From JBAXBF01 sp034429745 (GTDB lineage: Bacteria; Chloroflexota; Anaerolineae; Anaerolineales; DRKV01), in assembly GCA_034429745.1 (NCBI GenBank), contig DAOUFY010000043.1, forward strand, positions 31,061-95,060: a DNA stretch of 64,000 nt, in the 5' to 3' direction. Position numbers and translations under genes: made by a program. The notes under the pieces are model-generated. The model did no database searches. It saw only the letters and a list, made by a program, of their open reading frames with translations, and was not told the DNA's origin. Of this stretch, positions 41,815 through 50,841 are shown piece after piece; the first letter of the stretch is position 1, and every line of letters begins with the position of its first letter.

Positions 41815-42812
41815 TTTCGTTGATTGAATTCTGTTACGGCTTTATAAAAACCTTCAAGGTTGGCTAATGGTGTACCAGGGGGAATATCACAGCCTGAGGA
41901 AATAATATAAGCTTTATAGGGCGCCGTGGCTTTCAATAATTGTGTGGTTTGAGCTTTCACTTCAGCAGGAGTGCTGTTGTGAAAGATAGCCGTAGGGTCT
42001 AAATTACCGCAGATGATGACTTGTTCTTGAGCTTGATGAAGCGCACTGATCAAATCCATTGGAGCGCCAAAGTGAATCACCTCTAAATTGCTGTCGAGGA
42101 TTTTTGGCAGGTGAACGATTTTTGCTCCGCAATTATGGTACACCAACGTAAAATCATTATTCTGCACGATGCTTGCGATGTTTTTGATGAAATCCATAGA
42201 AAACTTTGCAAGAAAGCGTGGAGAAAGCAAACCTGCAGCCGGTTCCGCCATAATTACTCCCCAAGCACCAATCTCTCTGAAAGCTAATATATATTGCGTA
42301 AGAAAAGAAGCAGCTTTTTCGATCAGCGTTAAAGTTGCTTTTTCATCATTGATCGTTAGCTCCATCAGTTCGCTGACGCCAAACAATCTGCCCGCAAGTG
42401 AAAAAGGACCAATGCAGCCGCCAAGCACAGGATAGTTTGGTTTCTGCTTAATTAATTGGCTGGCAGTATCAAGATGAACTTGGGTGCGTTTTTCACCAAC
42501 TTGAGGCAAAGACAATTTTTCAATTTCTGCTTGCGATGTAACTAAACGACCTAATACCGTAGGAATTTCTTCTTCAGTGATGTGTATTTGACACCCGAAC
42601 GCTTCTGCCTCGGCGCTGAGGTCCATGGCTGTCAGCATAACGGGGGTATGAAAATATTCATGCAGAGCGAGCACGGCTTCAGTTTGAGCGTTGGCATTGG
42701 AAATAGCATCTTTTACTGTTGCTTTTGTCATTTCTAGGCCGGCATAGACCCCAATGGGCATGGCAATTCGCTGCGATTGTTGGAGAATGTGTCGGGCGAG
42801 ACGAGTATTCAT
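41811..42812 (-). CDS. URO-D/methylcobamide:CoM methyltransferase-family protein
   Basis: TIM-barrel protein of 333 residues in the uroporphyrinogen-decarboxylase superfamily. It lacks the N-terminal Arg-rich signature of HemE but keeps the zinc-type motif of MtaA/CmuA-like methyltransferases: YHNCGA (about 230) and SSGCDIPPGTP (about 307). Those enzymes move methyl groups between corrinoids and thiols. No corrinoid protein is adjacent. The coupling to a GH100-like gene is unexplained. It is unlikely to be a haem-pathway HemE. Confidence 0.75.
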   Translation of the reverse strand: MNTRLARHILQQSQRIAMPIGVYAGLEMTKATVKDAISNANAQTEAVLALHEYFHTPVMLTAMDLSAEAEAFGCQIHITEEEIPTVLGRLVTSQAEIEKLSLPQVGEKRTQVHLDTASQLIKQKPNYPVLGGCIGPFSLAGRLFGVSELMELTINDEKATLTLIEKAASFLTQYILAFREIGAWGVIMAEPAAGLLSPRFLAKFSMDFIKNIASIVQNNDFTLVYHNCGAKIVHLPKILDSNLEVIHFGAPMDLISALHQAQEQVIICGNLDPTAIFHNSTPAEVKAQTTQLLKATAPYKAYIISSGCDIPPGTPLANLEGFYKAVTEFNQRK

Positions 42813-42974
42813 CTTAATATTCCTTTATAATATTCCTTATTGAGGTATTTTTCTCATTTTATTTTAGTTAGTCGGGTTTGTCAACGTGATGATCAAGAAG
42901 CTGCTGATGAAGGGGTGGATTATTATAACTCTCATCACATGTTAATATGGGGTAAATCAAACCTTAATCTTTTT

Positions 42975-42990
42975 ACCGTATAATTACGGT
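42975..42990 (+). promoter_or_regulatory. Dyad overlapping a -10 element
   Basis: ACCGTA-TAAT-TACGGT forms a 6-bp-arm dyad whose core contains TATAAT (42979-42984), 24 bases before the ATG at 43014. A repressor bound here would block the promoter; no clear -35 is visible. Confidence 0.45.
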
Positions 42991-43013
42991 TGGTAAAGTG
43001 AGGGTTATCTGCT

Positions 43014-43700
43014 ATGATAAAGCTAATAATGATATTCAAAAAATTGCTTTTCGTAAGGTGCAAGAGTGGGCATGTTTTGCTGGCTTTATTATCATTTTTA
43101 GCTTTTTCTTTTCAAGCAGTGCATGCAGAACCTTATCCGCCTATGACAGCCGCTATGCCAACTCCTTCACCTGCACCTCAAAAAAGACTCAATGCTGATA
43201 CTGTGCAAATAGAGATCCGCGGCAGCGCTGCATTTATTGTCCAGACACGAGCAGCCCTTAATTTGCTGAGCCAATGCGATCCGGATGCTTTGCTCAAGGT
43301 AGATACCTATTTGGATCGTATTCAAGAGTACAATCGCTCTGGCATGGAAATAGCGAGCAATACCTTTCTTGCCTCTAATACCACAGCATTTGCTCCCGGC
43401 TACTCGCGTGAAGCTCAGCTATTTTGGTATGCAGGTACAATTGTTCATGATGCTCACCACAATTGGCAAAGTGCAAATGGCAGAAATACGGATTGGGGCA
43501 GCTTGTCCCTAGATGAAAGGAATGCCTTAGAAGCAGATGCCCGGGCTGTCCAAATTGAAACGTTGAAGCGCTGCAAGCCTTATTTAAAAAGTGCTGCCCA
43601 TTCCGAGGCAGAAGTAATGATTAATTATCTAAGCAGCATGCAGGAAAATCCACAAAATTGTGATTACTGTAAAGTGGAGTGGGGAGAGCGAGGCTGGTAA
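43014..43700 (+). CDS. Secreted protein with HxxHH motif
   Basis: 228 residues. A signal peptide ends at about residue 39 (AVHA), followed by a Pro-rich linker (PTPSPAP). The mature domain contains IVHDAHHNWQ at about residue 145-154, then NALEADARAVQIETLKR. This arrangement (HxxHH, downstream Glu/Asp helix) resembles a metal-binding, zincin-like helix, but lacks the Glu of HExxH, so it may be a metal-binding protein or a degenerate protease. I do not recognise the family. The coding start has only a weak SD. Confidence 0.6.
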   Translation: MIKLIMIFKKLLFVRCKSGHVLLALLSFLAFSFQAVHAEPYPPMTAAMPTPSPAPQKRLNADTVQIEIRGSAAFIVQTRAALNLLSQCDPDALLKVDTYLDRIQEYNRSGMEIASNTFLASNTTAFAPGYSREAQLFWYAGTIVHDAHHNWQSANGRNTDWGSLSLDERNALEADARAVQIETLKRCKPYLKSAAHSEAEVMINYLSSMQENPQNCDYCKVEWGERGW

Positions 43701-43710
43701 GTTTGGCAGA

Positions 43711-44160
43711 TTATACGTCAGAATATGTCCAATAGCGGTTGGCGAAAAAGTTCCAAAACATTACAATCAGCACAGCTAAAGCAAGAGTAAAATTGTCTCC
43801 CATAGCATTGGGGGTGATAAAAGGTAACCGAAAGGGCAGATTGTTGAAAAGTGCCCGCATGAGGGGATCAACATAAGCTAATATAGGTACTCGCAATGCG
43901 AGCCCTAGAGCGTTAATCAATAGAAATTCACCGTACTGGCGAAAAAAATGTTTTGATCGCGAATCTGGGTAAGTCCAATATCTATTCCAGGTAAAGTTGC
44001 TGGTTACTGCAGCTAAAAAAGATATGATGCCGGAGATAGTTACGCTGAAATTGCACCAATAAATGAGCAAATTCATCACCCCAAAATCCACTACTGCACC
44101 AATTGCGCCAACAATCATGAAGCGAAGAAAGCGCACCCGCTCTTGAGCGTTAGAAAGCAT
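43711..44160 (-). CDS. GtrA-family membrane protein
   Basis: 149 residues from ATG 44160, which overlaps the upstream epimerase stop as TAATG and has a GGGAG just before it; an in-frame start at 44238 would lie inside that gene. Four TM helices and the GtrA signatures FMIVGAIGAVVDF and NRYWTY (twice: SNFTWNRYWTYPDS and ANRYWTYSDV). GtrA proteins flip or support transfer of lipid-linked sugars. Coupling to a UDP-sugar epimerase/decarboxylase fits surface glycan synthesis. Confidence 0.88.
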   Translation of the reverse strand: MLSNAQERVRFLRFMIVGAIGAVVDFGVMNLLIYWCNFSVTISGIISFLAAVTSNFTWNRYWTYPDSRSKHFFRQYGEFLLINALGLALRVPILAYVDPLMRALFNNLPFRLPFITPNAMGDNFTLALAVLIVMFWNFFANRYWTYSDV

Positions 44161-45119
44161 TACTCCCGATTGATCTGCTCCTTGAAAAATTGGAGGGTTT
44201 TTGCTAATCCCTCTTCGAGTGAAGTTTTGGGTTCCCATTGTAACCAGGCGCGGGCACGGCTGATATCTGGCTGACGGCGTTGAGGGTCGCCTTCTGTACG
44301 GTTGCGGGTTTTAAACACAATTCCGCTGGGATTTTGAGTTAGGCGATTGATAATTTCTGCTAATTCCAACATGCTGATTTCATTAGGGTTGCCAATGTTA
44401 ACCGGCTCGTGAATGTCAGAAAGAAGCAAGCGGTAAATACCTTCAATGAGGTCGTCCACATAACAAAAGCTGCGCGTTTGCTGTCCATCTCCGTATATGG
44501 TCAACGGCTCTTTATGCATCGCTTGCTGCAGGAAGTTTGGTACTACTCTGCCGTCATCTAACCGCATGCGCGGTCCGTAAGTGTTGAAGATGCGAACGAT
44601 GCGGGTATCTATTCCGTGAAAACGATGATATGCCATCGTCAGCGCTTCGGCGAATCGTTTTGCTTCATCATATACCGATCGAGCTCCAATTGGGTTGACA
44701 TGCCCGAAATACGTTTCGGGTTGCGGATGAACTTCTGGATCACCATAAATCTCACTGGTTGAAGCCAACATGAACCGAGCTTGGAAGGCGCGGGCTACAC
44801 CTAAGGTGTTGTGTGTACCTAAAGCTCCAGCTTTTAAGGTTTGAATAGGCAAGTTAAGATAGCCGTACGGGCTTTCCATGTTGGGACTAGCGGGCGAGGC
44901 AAAATGCAATACTGCATCAACTTTTTTAGGGACAAAAATGTAGTTAGAGACATCGTGTCGAATAAAGGAAAAACGTGGATGTCCTGCTAGGTGGGCAAGA
45001 TTTTCAGGGCTGCCAGTAACAAAATTATCTATCCCGATTACTTCATGTCCCTCGGCAAGCAAACGATCACAAAGGTGAGATCCGAGAAAGCCGGCTGCTC
45101 CTGTAAGTAGTACTCTCAT
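44160..45119 (-). CDS. UDP-glucuronate decarboxylase-like NAD-dependent epimerase
   Basis: Extended short-chain dehydrogenase/reductase of 319 residues. The Rossmann motif is GAAGFLGSHL (7-16), the catalytic set is the Ser-Thr pair in ASTSEIYG and Tyr/Lys in YDEAKRFAEAL. The sequence pattern, including HFASPASP and TYGPRMRLDDGRVVPNF, is characteristic of UXS (UDP-glucuronic acid decarboxylase, giving UDP-xylose) rather than UDP-glucose 4-epimerase. Start at ATG 45119 follows a GGAAG; a longer in-frame start overlaps the previous gene. It precedes the GtrA gene in one transcript. Confidence 0.85.
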   Translation of the reverse strand: MRVLLTGAAGFLGSHLCDRLLAEGHEVIGIDNFVTGSPENLAHLAGHPRFSFIRHDVSNYIFVPKKVDAVLHFASPASPNMESPYGYLNLPIQTLKAGALGTHNTLGVARAFQARFMLASTSEIYGDPEVHPQPETYFGHVNPIGARSVYDEAKRFAEALTMAYHRFHGIDTRIVRIFNTYGPRMRLDDGRVVPNFLQQAMHKEPLTIYGDGQQTRSFCYVDDLIEGIYRLLLSDIHEPVNIGNPNEISMLELAEIINRLTQNPSGIVFKTRNRTEGDPQRRQPDISRARAWLQWEPKTSLEEGLAKTLQFFKEQINRE

Positions 45120-45124
45120 TGCTT

Positions 45125-46801
45125 TTACTTCCAATCAATTTTGCTGATAAGGCCGTCAGCAGTAATTTGGTGTGTTTTGCCCGATTCGGCTTCAATGAGC
45201 CAAATATCTCCGTGATAAACAACGGCTATGGCGTAACTTAACTTCTCAGCTTGGGCATCACGTTGTTTCATTTTACCATAAATTGGTTGAGGAGACCAAA
45301 AAATTTGTTGGGGTTCCAAGCCCTCCCAATCTTCAGGCGGGAAAAGCAGCCGCTTATTGGAACCATCACGGTCAGCTAAAAATAGGCGGTATCGGCTAGA
45401 TTGGCTTTGTTGAGGGAAAATGGCTTTCAAATAGGCGAAAAGATAGCCATCTTCTTCACCGGTTTCTTTGATGAGCGGAGATGGAGAAGGAAAAGCAAAC
45501 ATGCCACTGTCCTGAATCATAGGTACTGAAATTCCCGCTGCTGTCAGAGCGCTAATGTCAAAAATCGGTGATGATTCATCTTGTTCTTCTTGAGAGGTAC
45601 TGCGGTGTTCGACAAAATACAGCAATTTTCCATCCGGGCTCCACCGCAGAGGAGGGACCCAAGCCCAATCACTGTATGTTTGATAAGGAAGTAGATTCAG
45701 CAAAGGTTGGAGAGTTTTTTCGCTGAAAGACACCAGCCCAATTTGGTCGGCGCGGCCGTAAGCACATTGGGTGCCATCCGGTGCCCAAAGGAAAGTTGTT
45801 CCCCACCAGCCGTAAATGCCACCCACTTGTGGCGGCAAGATTTCTGTCTTTTTAGAAACCCAACCGCTTGGGCTGAAATCTATTGTGTAGAGATCATTAT
45901 TCGCTTGCCAGCCGGGTGGTGTACTGCGCGGTTCTACGGTTGAGAAGGCAATTCGTAGTGTGGTTTGTGGTACCCAATCTGCATAATGTACAACGTTTTC
46001 TACACCTAAGGCGATCGGTTTATTGTCATTGCCTGTTGTTTGAATAACCCAAAGTGAATTTATGCTGCCTTCCTCTTCTGCTTTTTGGGTGAAGAGCAGC
46101 CATTCACCATCGGGTGAAAGCGAAAAAACCCGCCCATCTAGCTTGCCAGTAACGAGGAGCTTTCGCTCAGCGGTGGTGGAACTCATGATCCAAGCGTTAC
46201 TGCCGCTAATGTAGGCTAGTTTGCCGGCAATTGGTTGAGGAGTAAAGGGCTGCTGAATGCCAACCATGAGTATTTCGACAACCGGCTCTTTGAGAAGCGT
46301 GCTTTTTATAGGGTAACTTGAGACAAGCACTCCATCTTCATAGATTTTCCGAATGGTTATTTCTTCAAGTCCATTTTCGCCGGCTTGCAGAAGCCGCTGT
46401 TCGCCTACTGGAAGGTTAAGGTTTTTTACAATTTGGCGTTGAAAAGGCAACTCCCTTGTTTCGGTAGTGAACTCTTCGCGCCGGCGAGTAACTTTTATGT
46501 TCAGGTTATTCGTTGCTTCTTCATACAACGGTGGAGAAACGCGATCAAGCGGTCCAAGGGTAATGTTAGCTTTAGCGAGAACCTCAGCAACTGTGCTTCC
46601 TAAGGGTACCTGCAAGGTGTGAGATGCAACCGCGCTTTCATCTTGGCTATTAATAGCCGCTTCAATCTGTACGGTGATTTGCGCGGCCGGTGTGTTCGTT
46701 GCATTGCAGCTGCTCATCAACAGCCAACTGCAGAGCAGTATTCCCCCAATACAAAACCTTACTTTGTTGTATCGGAGAAAGTGGTATAATTTCATTACCA
46801 T
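45125..46801 (-). CDS. G5-domain lipoprotein with WD40/TolB-like propeller
   Basis: Lipoprotein of about 558 residues. The lipobox is LLMSSC (about residues 27-32). After a small ubiquitin-like (DUF348-type) region comes a G5 domain (about 110-190: REEFTTETRELPFQ ... NLPVGEQRLLQAGENG ... GIQQPF), then a six- to seven-bladed propeller with repeated SPDGxW/LLF units and a C-terminal blade. G5 domains occur in cell-wall and biofilm proteins. The start is uncertain: TTG-ATG-GTA-ATG; I use the first ATG (46801), with 46795 possible. No clear SD. Confidence 0.75.
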   Translation of the reverse strand: MVMKLYHFLRYNKVRFCIGGILLCSWLLMSSCNATNTPAAQITVQIEAAINSQDESAVASHTLQVPLGSTVAEVLAKANITLGPLDRVSPPLYEEATNNLNIKVTRRREEFTTETRELPFQRQIVKNLNLPVGEQRLLQAGENGLEEITIRKIYEDGVLVSSYPIKSTLLKEPVVEILMVGIQQPFTPQPIAGKLAYISGSNAWIMSSTTAERKLLVTGKLDGRVFSLSPDGEWLLFTQKAEEEGSINSLWVIQTTGNDNKPIALGVENVVHYADWVPQTTLRIAFSTVEPRSTPPGWQANNDLYTIDFSPSGWVSKKTEILPPQVGGIYGWWGTTFLWAPDGTQCAYGRADQIGLVSFSEKTLQPLLNLLPYQTYSDWAWVPPLRWSPDGKLLYFVEHRSTSQEEQDESSPIFDISALTAAGISVPMIQDSGMFAFPSPSPLIKETGEEDGYLFAYLKAIFPQQSQSSRYRLFLADRDGSNKRLLFPPEDWEGLEPQQIFWSPQPIYGKMKQRDAQAEKLSYAIAVVYHGDIWLIEAESGKTHQITADGLISKIDWK

Positions 46802-46807
46802 CAAATG

Positions 46808-47389
46808 TTATTGAACACGCTGCCCTTGAACAGAGAGCTTACCATCTTGAATGGTTATGGAAGAAAAACACACATTCCCGCCAACGGTATCGGAGATATA
46901 TTTAGTCAAAGCTTGCTCAGCTTGCTTAACTAATGGATCTAATTGGTCGGCAGGGATGGCTACGGGTCCAGCTTTAGCTGACTCTACATCGAAGTGAATT
47001 TGGCAGACATCCGCGCGAATGGCAGCGGTAATATCAACCGGCACCTTAAAAGGACCTTGTTGGGTTGAAGCTGTGAGCTTGGCTTTTCCATCTCGTAAGC
47101 GTACTTGGACATCCTCAAGTGGCAAAGTACTGGCTATATCTTGCTGCAAGGCAATGTTTAATGCCGAGGTAAGCTGTTCTTCGTTTACTTCAAGGGCTAG
47201 TACTCCACTTTGAGCGGCCTGCTCAAGCGATTGTTGAAGCTGCTGCTCTAATTGTTTTGCTTGCTCTAGGGAAACCGGAATATCAGTCGGGGCAGCTTCT
47301 TGACCCGCCAGAAATGGCAAATTGCATGCCATAGCCGAAAAAACAAGGAGAAGTAAAGCAGCCCAACTTCTGTAGCTAAATTGTTTCAT
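46808..47389 (-). CDS. Lipoprotein of unknown function
   Basis: 193 residues with a signal-peptidase-II lipobox (FSAMAC). The mature part begins with a Gln/Glu-rich amphipathic stretch (about 40-60, EQAKQLEQQLQQSLEQAAQ) and then beta strands, similar in plan to lipid-binding lipoproteins (LolA/LppX-like), but no assignment is firm. It is four bases from the following lipoprotein gene and on the same strand, so they are probably an operon. Confidence 0.7.
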   Translation of the reverse strand: MKQFSYRSWAALLLLVFSAMACNLPFLAGQEAAPTDIPVSLEQAKQLEQQLQQSLEQAAQSGVLALEVNEEQLTSALNIALQQDIASTLPLEDVQVRLRDGKAKLTASTQQGPFKVPVDITAAIRADVCQIHFDVESAKAGPVAIPADQLDPLVKQAEQALTKYISDTVGGNVCFSSITIQDGKLSVQGQRVQ

Positions 47390-47446
47390 GGAATAACCTC
47401 AAATAGAGTATAAGATTAAGATTGGTAGGTATTATAGCATAGTTTG

Positions 47447-48028
47447 ATGCAGGAAAACGAACATAATTCTGAACCGCTATCGCTGACAGCTTTGATCGAG
47501 GCATTGTTGTTTGTATCTCCAGATCCGCTTACTCCAACTCAATTAGCGAAAGTGCTGGATGTTCCAGCTCGCACAATTGAGAGTGAGCTGGAGAAATTGG
47601 AGAAACAATACCTGGGGCGCGGTATTCGCCTTCAGCGCTTTCAAGGCAAGGTGCAGCTAGTAAGTGCTCCTCAAGCAGGCCCTTATGTCGAAACATTGTT
47701 GGGTTTAGAAAACTCATCCCGTTTGAGCCAAGCTGCATTAGAGACCCTAGCGATTATTGTCTATCAGCAACCGATAACCCGTCCCCAGATAGAAGCGATT
47801 AGGGGCGTCAGCTGCGATGGCGTCTTGAAGACTTTGCTTGGGCGCGGATTAATTGAAGAGGTCGGCAGGGCTGAAACACCCGGCAGACCAATGTTGTATG
47901 GAGTTACCCAAGAATTTTTACAGCATTTTGGCTATACTTCGCTTGACGAACTGCCGTCTTTGGAAGAAATGACGTTGCTGAATGACAATCTGTCTCAAGC
48001 ATCTGAAATGCAACGGAAGGAGGAATAG
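47447..48028 (+). CDS. scpB: Chromosome condensation protein ScpB
   Basis: Winged-helix subunit of the SMC-ScpA-ScpB condensin. 193 residues. LIEALLFVSPDPLTPTQLAKVL and the conserved YQQPITRPQIEAIRGVSCDGVLKTLLGRGLIEEVGR are signature. ATG 47447 was preferred to the adjacent TTG 47444. scpA is not adjacent, but the stop overlaps the rluB start (TAGTG), the classic scpB-rluB arrangement. ParB/parS loads SMC, so this gene ties into the parS-like sites in the same window. Confidence 0.95.
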   Translation: MQENEHNSEPLSLTALIEALLFVSPDPLTPTQLAKVLDVPARTIESELEKLEKQYLGRGIRLQRFQGKVQLVSAPQAGPYVETLLGLENSSRLSQAALETLAIIVYQQPITRPQIEAIRGVSCDGVLKTLLGRGLIEEVGRAETPGRPMLYGVTQEFLQHFGYTSLDELPSLEEMTLLNDNLSQASEMQRKEE

Positions 48029-48807
48029 TGGCTGAACGTTTGCAAAAGATACTATCTCGGGCTGGATTAGGTTCTCGGCGAGAATGTGAAAAGCTGATCA
48101 GTGAGGGGCGCGTGAAAGTCAATGGAGCTGTTGCTTTGCTTGGCAGTAAGGCAGAGGCTGGCAAAGACCTGATCGAAGTAGATGGGAAAAGATTGTCTGT
48201 TCCAACTGAAGAGTTCACTTACATTGCTGTGTATAAGCCTCGGTTTGTGCTGTCTCACCTTGAATCAGGGATGAAAAAAACTTCTGAAAATTTTAAGCGC
48301 CGCAAAACGGTTATGGATATTATTGATTTGCCGCTGCGTCTATTTCCCGTTGGCAGGCTGGATTTGGAAAGTGAAGGGTTAATGCTTCTTACAAATGATG
48401 GCGAGCTGGCTAACCAAATTGCTCATCCTCGCTATGGGCATGAGAAGGAATATCGAGTGCTCGTTGCTGTTCGCCCGGACGAAGAACAGCTTGAAGCCCT
48501 GCGACATGGCATTGTACTGGAGGATGGACATCGAACAGCGCCTGTAAAAGTTTGGGTTGCAGATACTTTAGGACGCGGCGCATGGCTCCATTTTGTTCTC
48601 ACTGAAGGAAGAAAGCGTCAAATTCGTGAAATGTGCCGTCAAATTGGGCTGCCCATTGTGCGGTTGATTCGGATTCGTATGGGATCGCTACAGCTAGGGC
48701 GTTTAAAGCCCGGAGAATGGCGGTATTTAACTCCCCAGGAGGTTGAAGCATTGCGGGCGAAAAGAATGCCTGAAAAACCTCGCTCGCGCCGCAAAGAGGC
48801 TGCATAA
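48028..48807 (+). CDS. rluB: 23S rRNA pseudouridine synthase RluB/RsuA family
   Basis: 259 residues. An N-terminal S4 RNA-binding domain (MAERLQKILSRAGLGSRRECEKLI) is followed by the RluB/RsuA catalytic domain with FPVGRLDLESEGLMLLTNDGELANQIAHPRYGHEKEY, in which the first Asp after R is the catalytic residue. RluB modifies 23S rRNA position 2605. The gene starts on GTG 48028, overlapping the scpB stop, with SD ggagg. The C-terminus is basic (EKPRSRRKEAA). Confidence 0.94.
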   Translation: MAERLQKILSRAGLGSRRECEKLISEGRVKVNGAVALLGSKAEAGKDLIEVDGKRLSVPTEEFTYIAVYKPRFVLSHLESGMKKTSENFKRRKTVMDIIDLPLRLFPVGRLDLESEGLMLLTNDGELANQIAHPRYGHEKEYRVLVAVRPDEEQLEALRHGIVLEDGHRTAPVKVWVADTLGRGAWLHFVLTEGRKRQIREMCRQIGLPIVRLIRIRMGSLQLGRLKPGEWRYLTPQEVEALRAKRMPEKPRSRRKEAA

Positions 48808-48850
48808 AGTTTGCGTTATTCAAGTAAAAAGAGGAGAATAGTTTGTTCTT

Positions 48851-49714
48851 ATGGAAAAAAAGAACCCTCGGTTGAACTCTGTATCCATATTGGTGAGTTT
48901 AATGTTTTGCTTTTGGGTGCTTCTTGCGTGCAATTTGACCAAAGTTGTGTTTCCTAATTCTACGCAGGCTACCCCAACTTTGCAAAGCATTCAACCCACT
49001 GCGGAGCAGGAAGAAATAGCGGAGCAGGAAGAAATAATTGTAGCAACGCAAACAAATGCCCCCACTATTCCACTGCTTGAGCAGCGTCGTTATTACGAAG
49101 AAGGCGAACATCTTCCTTACACTATCAGCATAACTTATTGCCAAGCTCCGCAGCAAGAAGCTGCTTTTCAGCGTTTCAATGATGTTGTTGATCAATTTCT
49201 CAATCAGCAGATTATAGAATTCAAGCAAGCAGTTCAAGAGACGACTAATAATGAGCAGTATTCTGCGGCTGACGGCCTTTCTATGTCATTAACGATTACT
49301 TGCGAGGCTGCTTATTTGTCTCCTGATCTCATCAGCATACTCTTCAATGTAGATACTTTTCTTGGCGGAGCTCACCCAATGCTTACAGCTCATACCATTA
49401 ACTATGATATAGCTCAGCAAACTGTCTTGACTCTTGCTGATCTATTTGAACCGCAAGCCCCTTACTTGAACTTATTGGCAGACTATTGCACCAAAGACCT
49501 ATCTGCCCGTAATGTGCTTGAATTTTCTGAAGGTGCAGAGCCGACTGAAGAAAATTACCGGAATTGGCTGTTAAGACCTCAGGGAATAGAAATTATCTTT
49601 GATCCCTATCAAATTGCACCATATGCTTTAGGCAGACAAACGGTGCTAATCCCTTATGCAGCCTTACCTGCGGGTTTGAAAAAAGGCGGAGTTATTGACA
49701 AGATCAGGCGATAA
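48851..49714 (+). CDS. DUF3298/DUF4163-type lipoprotein
   Basis: 287 residues. Lipobox LLAC at about residue 27. After a low-complexity linker with a duplicated AEQEEI, the domain resembles the DUF4163/DUF3298 (RsiV/PdaC-like) fold: VDTFLGGAHPMLTAHTINYDI and the closing DPYQIAPYALGRQTVLIPY. Such domains act in lysozyme sensing or cell-wall binding in other bacteria. Here it is a stand-alone lipoprotein. Two copies of an 18-bp unit (49001-49036) lie in the linker. Confidence 0.75.
   Translation: MEKKNPRLNSVSILVSLMFCFWVLLACNLTKVVFPNSTQATPTLQSIQPTAEQEEIAEQEEIIVATQTNAPTIPLLEQRRYYEEGEHLPYTISITYCQAPQQEAAFQRFNDVVDQFLNQQIIEFKQAVQETTNNEQYSAADGLSMSLTITCEAAYLSPDLISILFNVDTFLGGAHPMLTAHTINYDIAQQTVLTLADLFEPQAPYLNLLADYCTKDLSARNVLEFSEGAEPTEENYRNWLLRPQGIEIIFDPYQIAPYALGRQTVLIPYAALPAGLKKGGVIDKIRR
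49001..49036 (+). repeat. 18-bp tandem duplication inside the DUF3298 lipoprotein
   Basis: GCGGAGCAGGAAGAAATA occurs twice in perfect tandem (49001-49018, 49019-49036), adding one AEQEEI unit in frame. A recent slippage event in a linker. Confidence 0.95.
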
Positions 49715-49839
49715 AACACTCCAACACCAGCAAGAAATAAATAATTTTATAAAAATTTTTTATTTTATGATATAATACAATAAACACTGATAAATTTTTT
49801 TTGAGTGAGAAAATTGCCTGTGTGGAAAAGGAGCAAAAT

Positions 49840-50547
49840 ATGTTAAGTGTGATCAGAAAAAGTAACATGAGCATATTGCGCCTTCTGTTGATCAGTGGGC
49901 TTCTTGTTGGGCTTGCTTTTACTGTCTTTCCTCCGCAAAAAGTCCAAGCTGCCGCATGTTCGCGCTACTACATGGTGCAGCCGGGTGATGACTTGTATCG
50001 CATTGCTGCTTTGTTTGGGGTGGATTGGATGAGTATAGCTTCAGTAAATGGGATAACATCTCCTTATGCCTTGCAAGTAGGACAGACCCTTTGTATTCCA
50101 TCCCCATATTCATGGGTAAACACATACAGTACTGTCTATCCTTCCACCTATGTAATTCCGGCGGGTGCATACACTACATATCCCTACTACTACTACAACT
50201 ACTATTATTACCCATATCGGTGCACACGATATCATGTTGTCCAATGGGGAGAAAATTTATATCGCATCGGTTTGCTTTACGGAGTAAGCTGGACAACCCT
50301 GGCGCGCCTGAATAATATCAGCAATCCGAATGCGGTATATGTAGGTCAAACGATTTGTATTGCTGCGGATTCTTACCCCTATAACCCACCGACATATTGC
50401 AGGGTAACACATACAGTGCAGCCCGGACAGACTTTATATCAAATTGCTAGCATGTATGGCACAACGTGGACAAATTTGGCATGGATTAACAACTTGCCTA
50501 ACCCGAATACAATCTACGCGGGGCAAACGTTATGCATATTTCCTTGA
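49840..50547 (+). CDS. Secreted protein with three LysM domains
   Basis: 235 residues from ATG 49840, which has AAGGAG seven bases upstream; the in-frame start at 49801 is rejected. A signal peptide (about 10-37, cleaving after VQA) is followed by three LysM repeats beginning YMVQPGDDLYRIA, YHVVQWGENLYRIG and HTVQPGQTLYQIA. LysM binds GlcNAc-containing glycans such as peptidoglycan. The first two are separated by a strikingly Tyr-rich linker (about 115-130). No catalytic domain, so this is probably a wall-binding adaptor or structural protein. Confidence 0.92.
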   Translation: MLSVIRKSNMSILRLLLISGLLVGLAFTVFPPQKVQAAACSRYYMVQPGDDLYRIAALFGVDWMSIASVNGITSPYALQVGQTLCIPSPYSWVNTYSTVYPSTYVIPAGAYTTYPYYYYNYYYYPYRCTRYHVVQWGENLYRIGLLYGVSWTTLARLNNISNPNAVYVGQTICIAADSYPYNPPTYCRVTHTVQPGQTLYQIASMYGTTWTNLAWINNLPNPNTIYAGQTLCIFP

Positions 50548-50604
50548 ATTCAGTGAATGAAGCTCTGCGTTCTAGTTTATTGATTATTAAGGAGGCAGAA
50601 TTCA

Positions 50605-50841
50605 TTAAGCTCTGCAAGTAGAGCAAGAGCAAGAAGAAGTTGGCGAGCACGATCCACAGCTGCTGGAAATTGACCTACGTTCTGAGCCGCTGCCAATAAA
50701 AGCATTTACAAGGCTCATCATTCGTTTGGTTTGTGTGCTGTCGCATTGCGGACAGGGTGCAGGTTGATCGGCTTGGTTGGCACTGCGGATAAGTTCGAAC
50801 TGATATGAGCACTCTTGACAGCGATATTCATATATTGGCAT
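50605..50841 (-). CDS. FmdB-family zinc-ribbon protein
   Basis: 78 residues. The FmdB/regulatory zinc-ribbon signature MPIYEYRCQECSYQFE and CPQCDS forms a four-Cys zinc site. A Ser/Cys-rich tail (CGSCSPTSSCSCSTC) adds more cysteines. Such small proteins are widespread and poorly understood. Convergent with the LysM gene. Confidence 0.9.
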   Translation of the reverse strand: MPIYEYRCQECSYQFELIRSANQADQPAPCPQCDSTQTKRMMSLVNAFIGSGSERRSISSSCGSCSPTSSCSCSTCRA

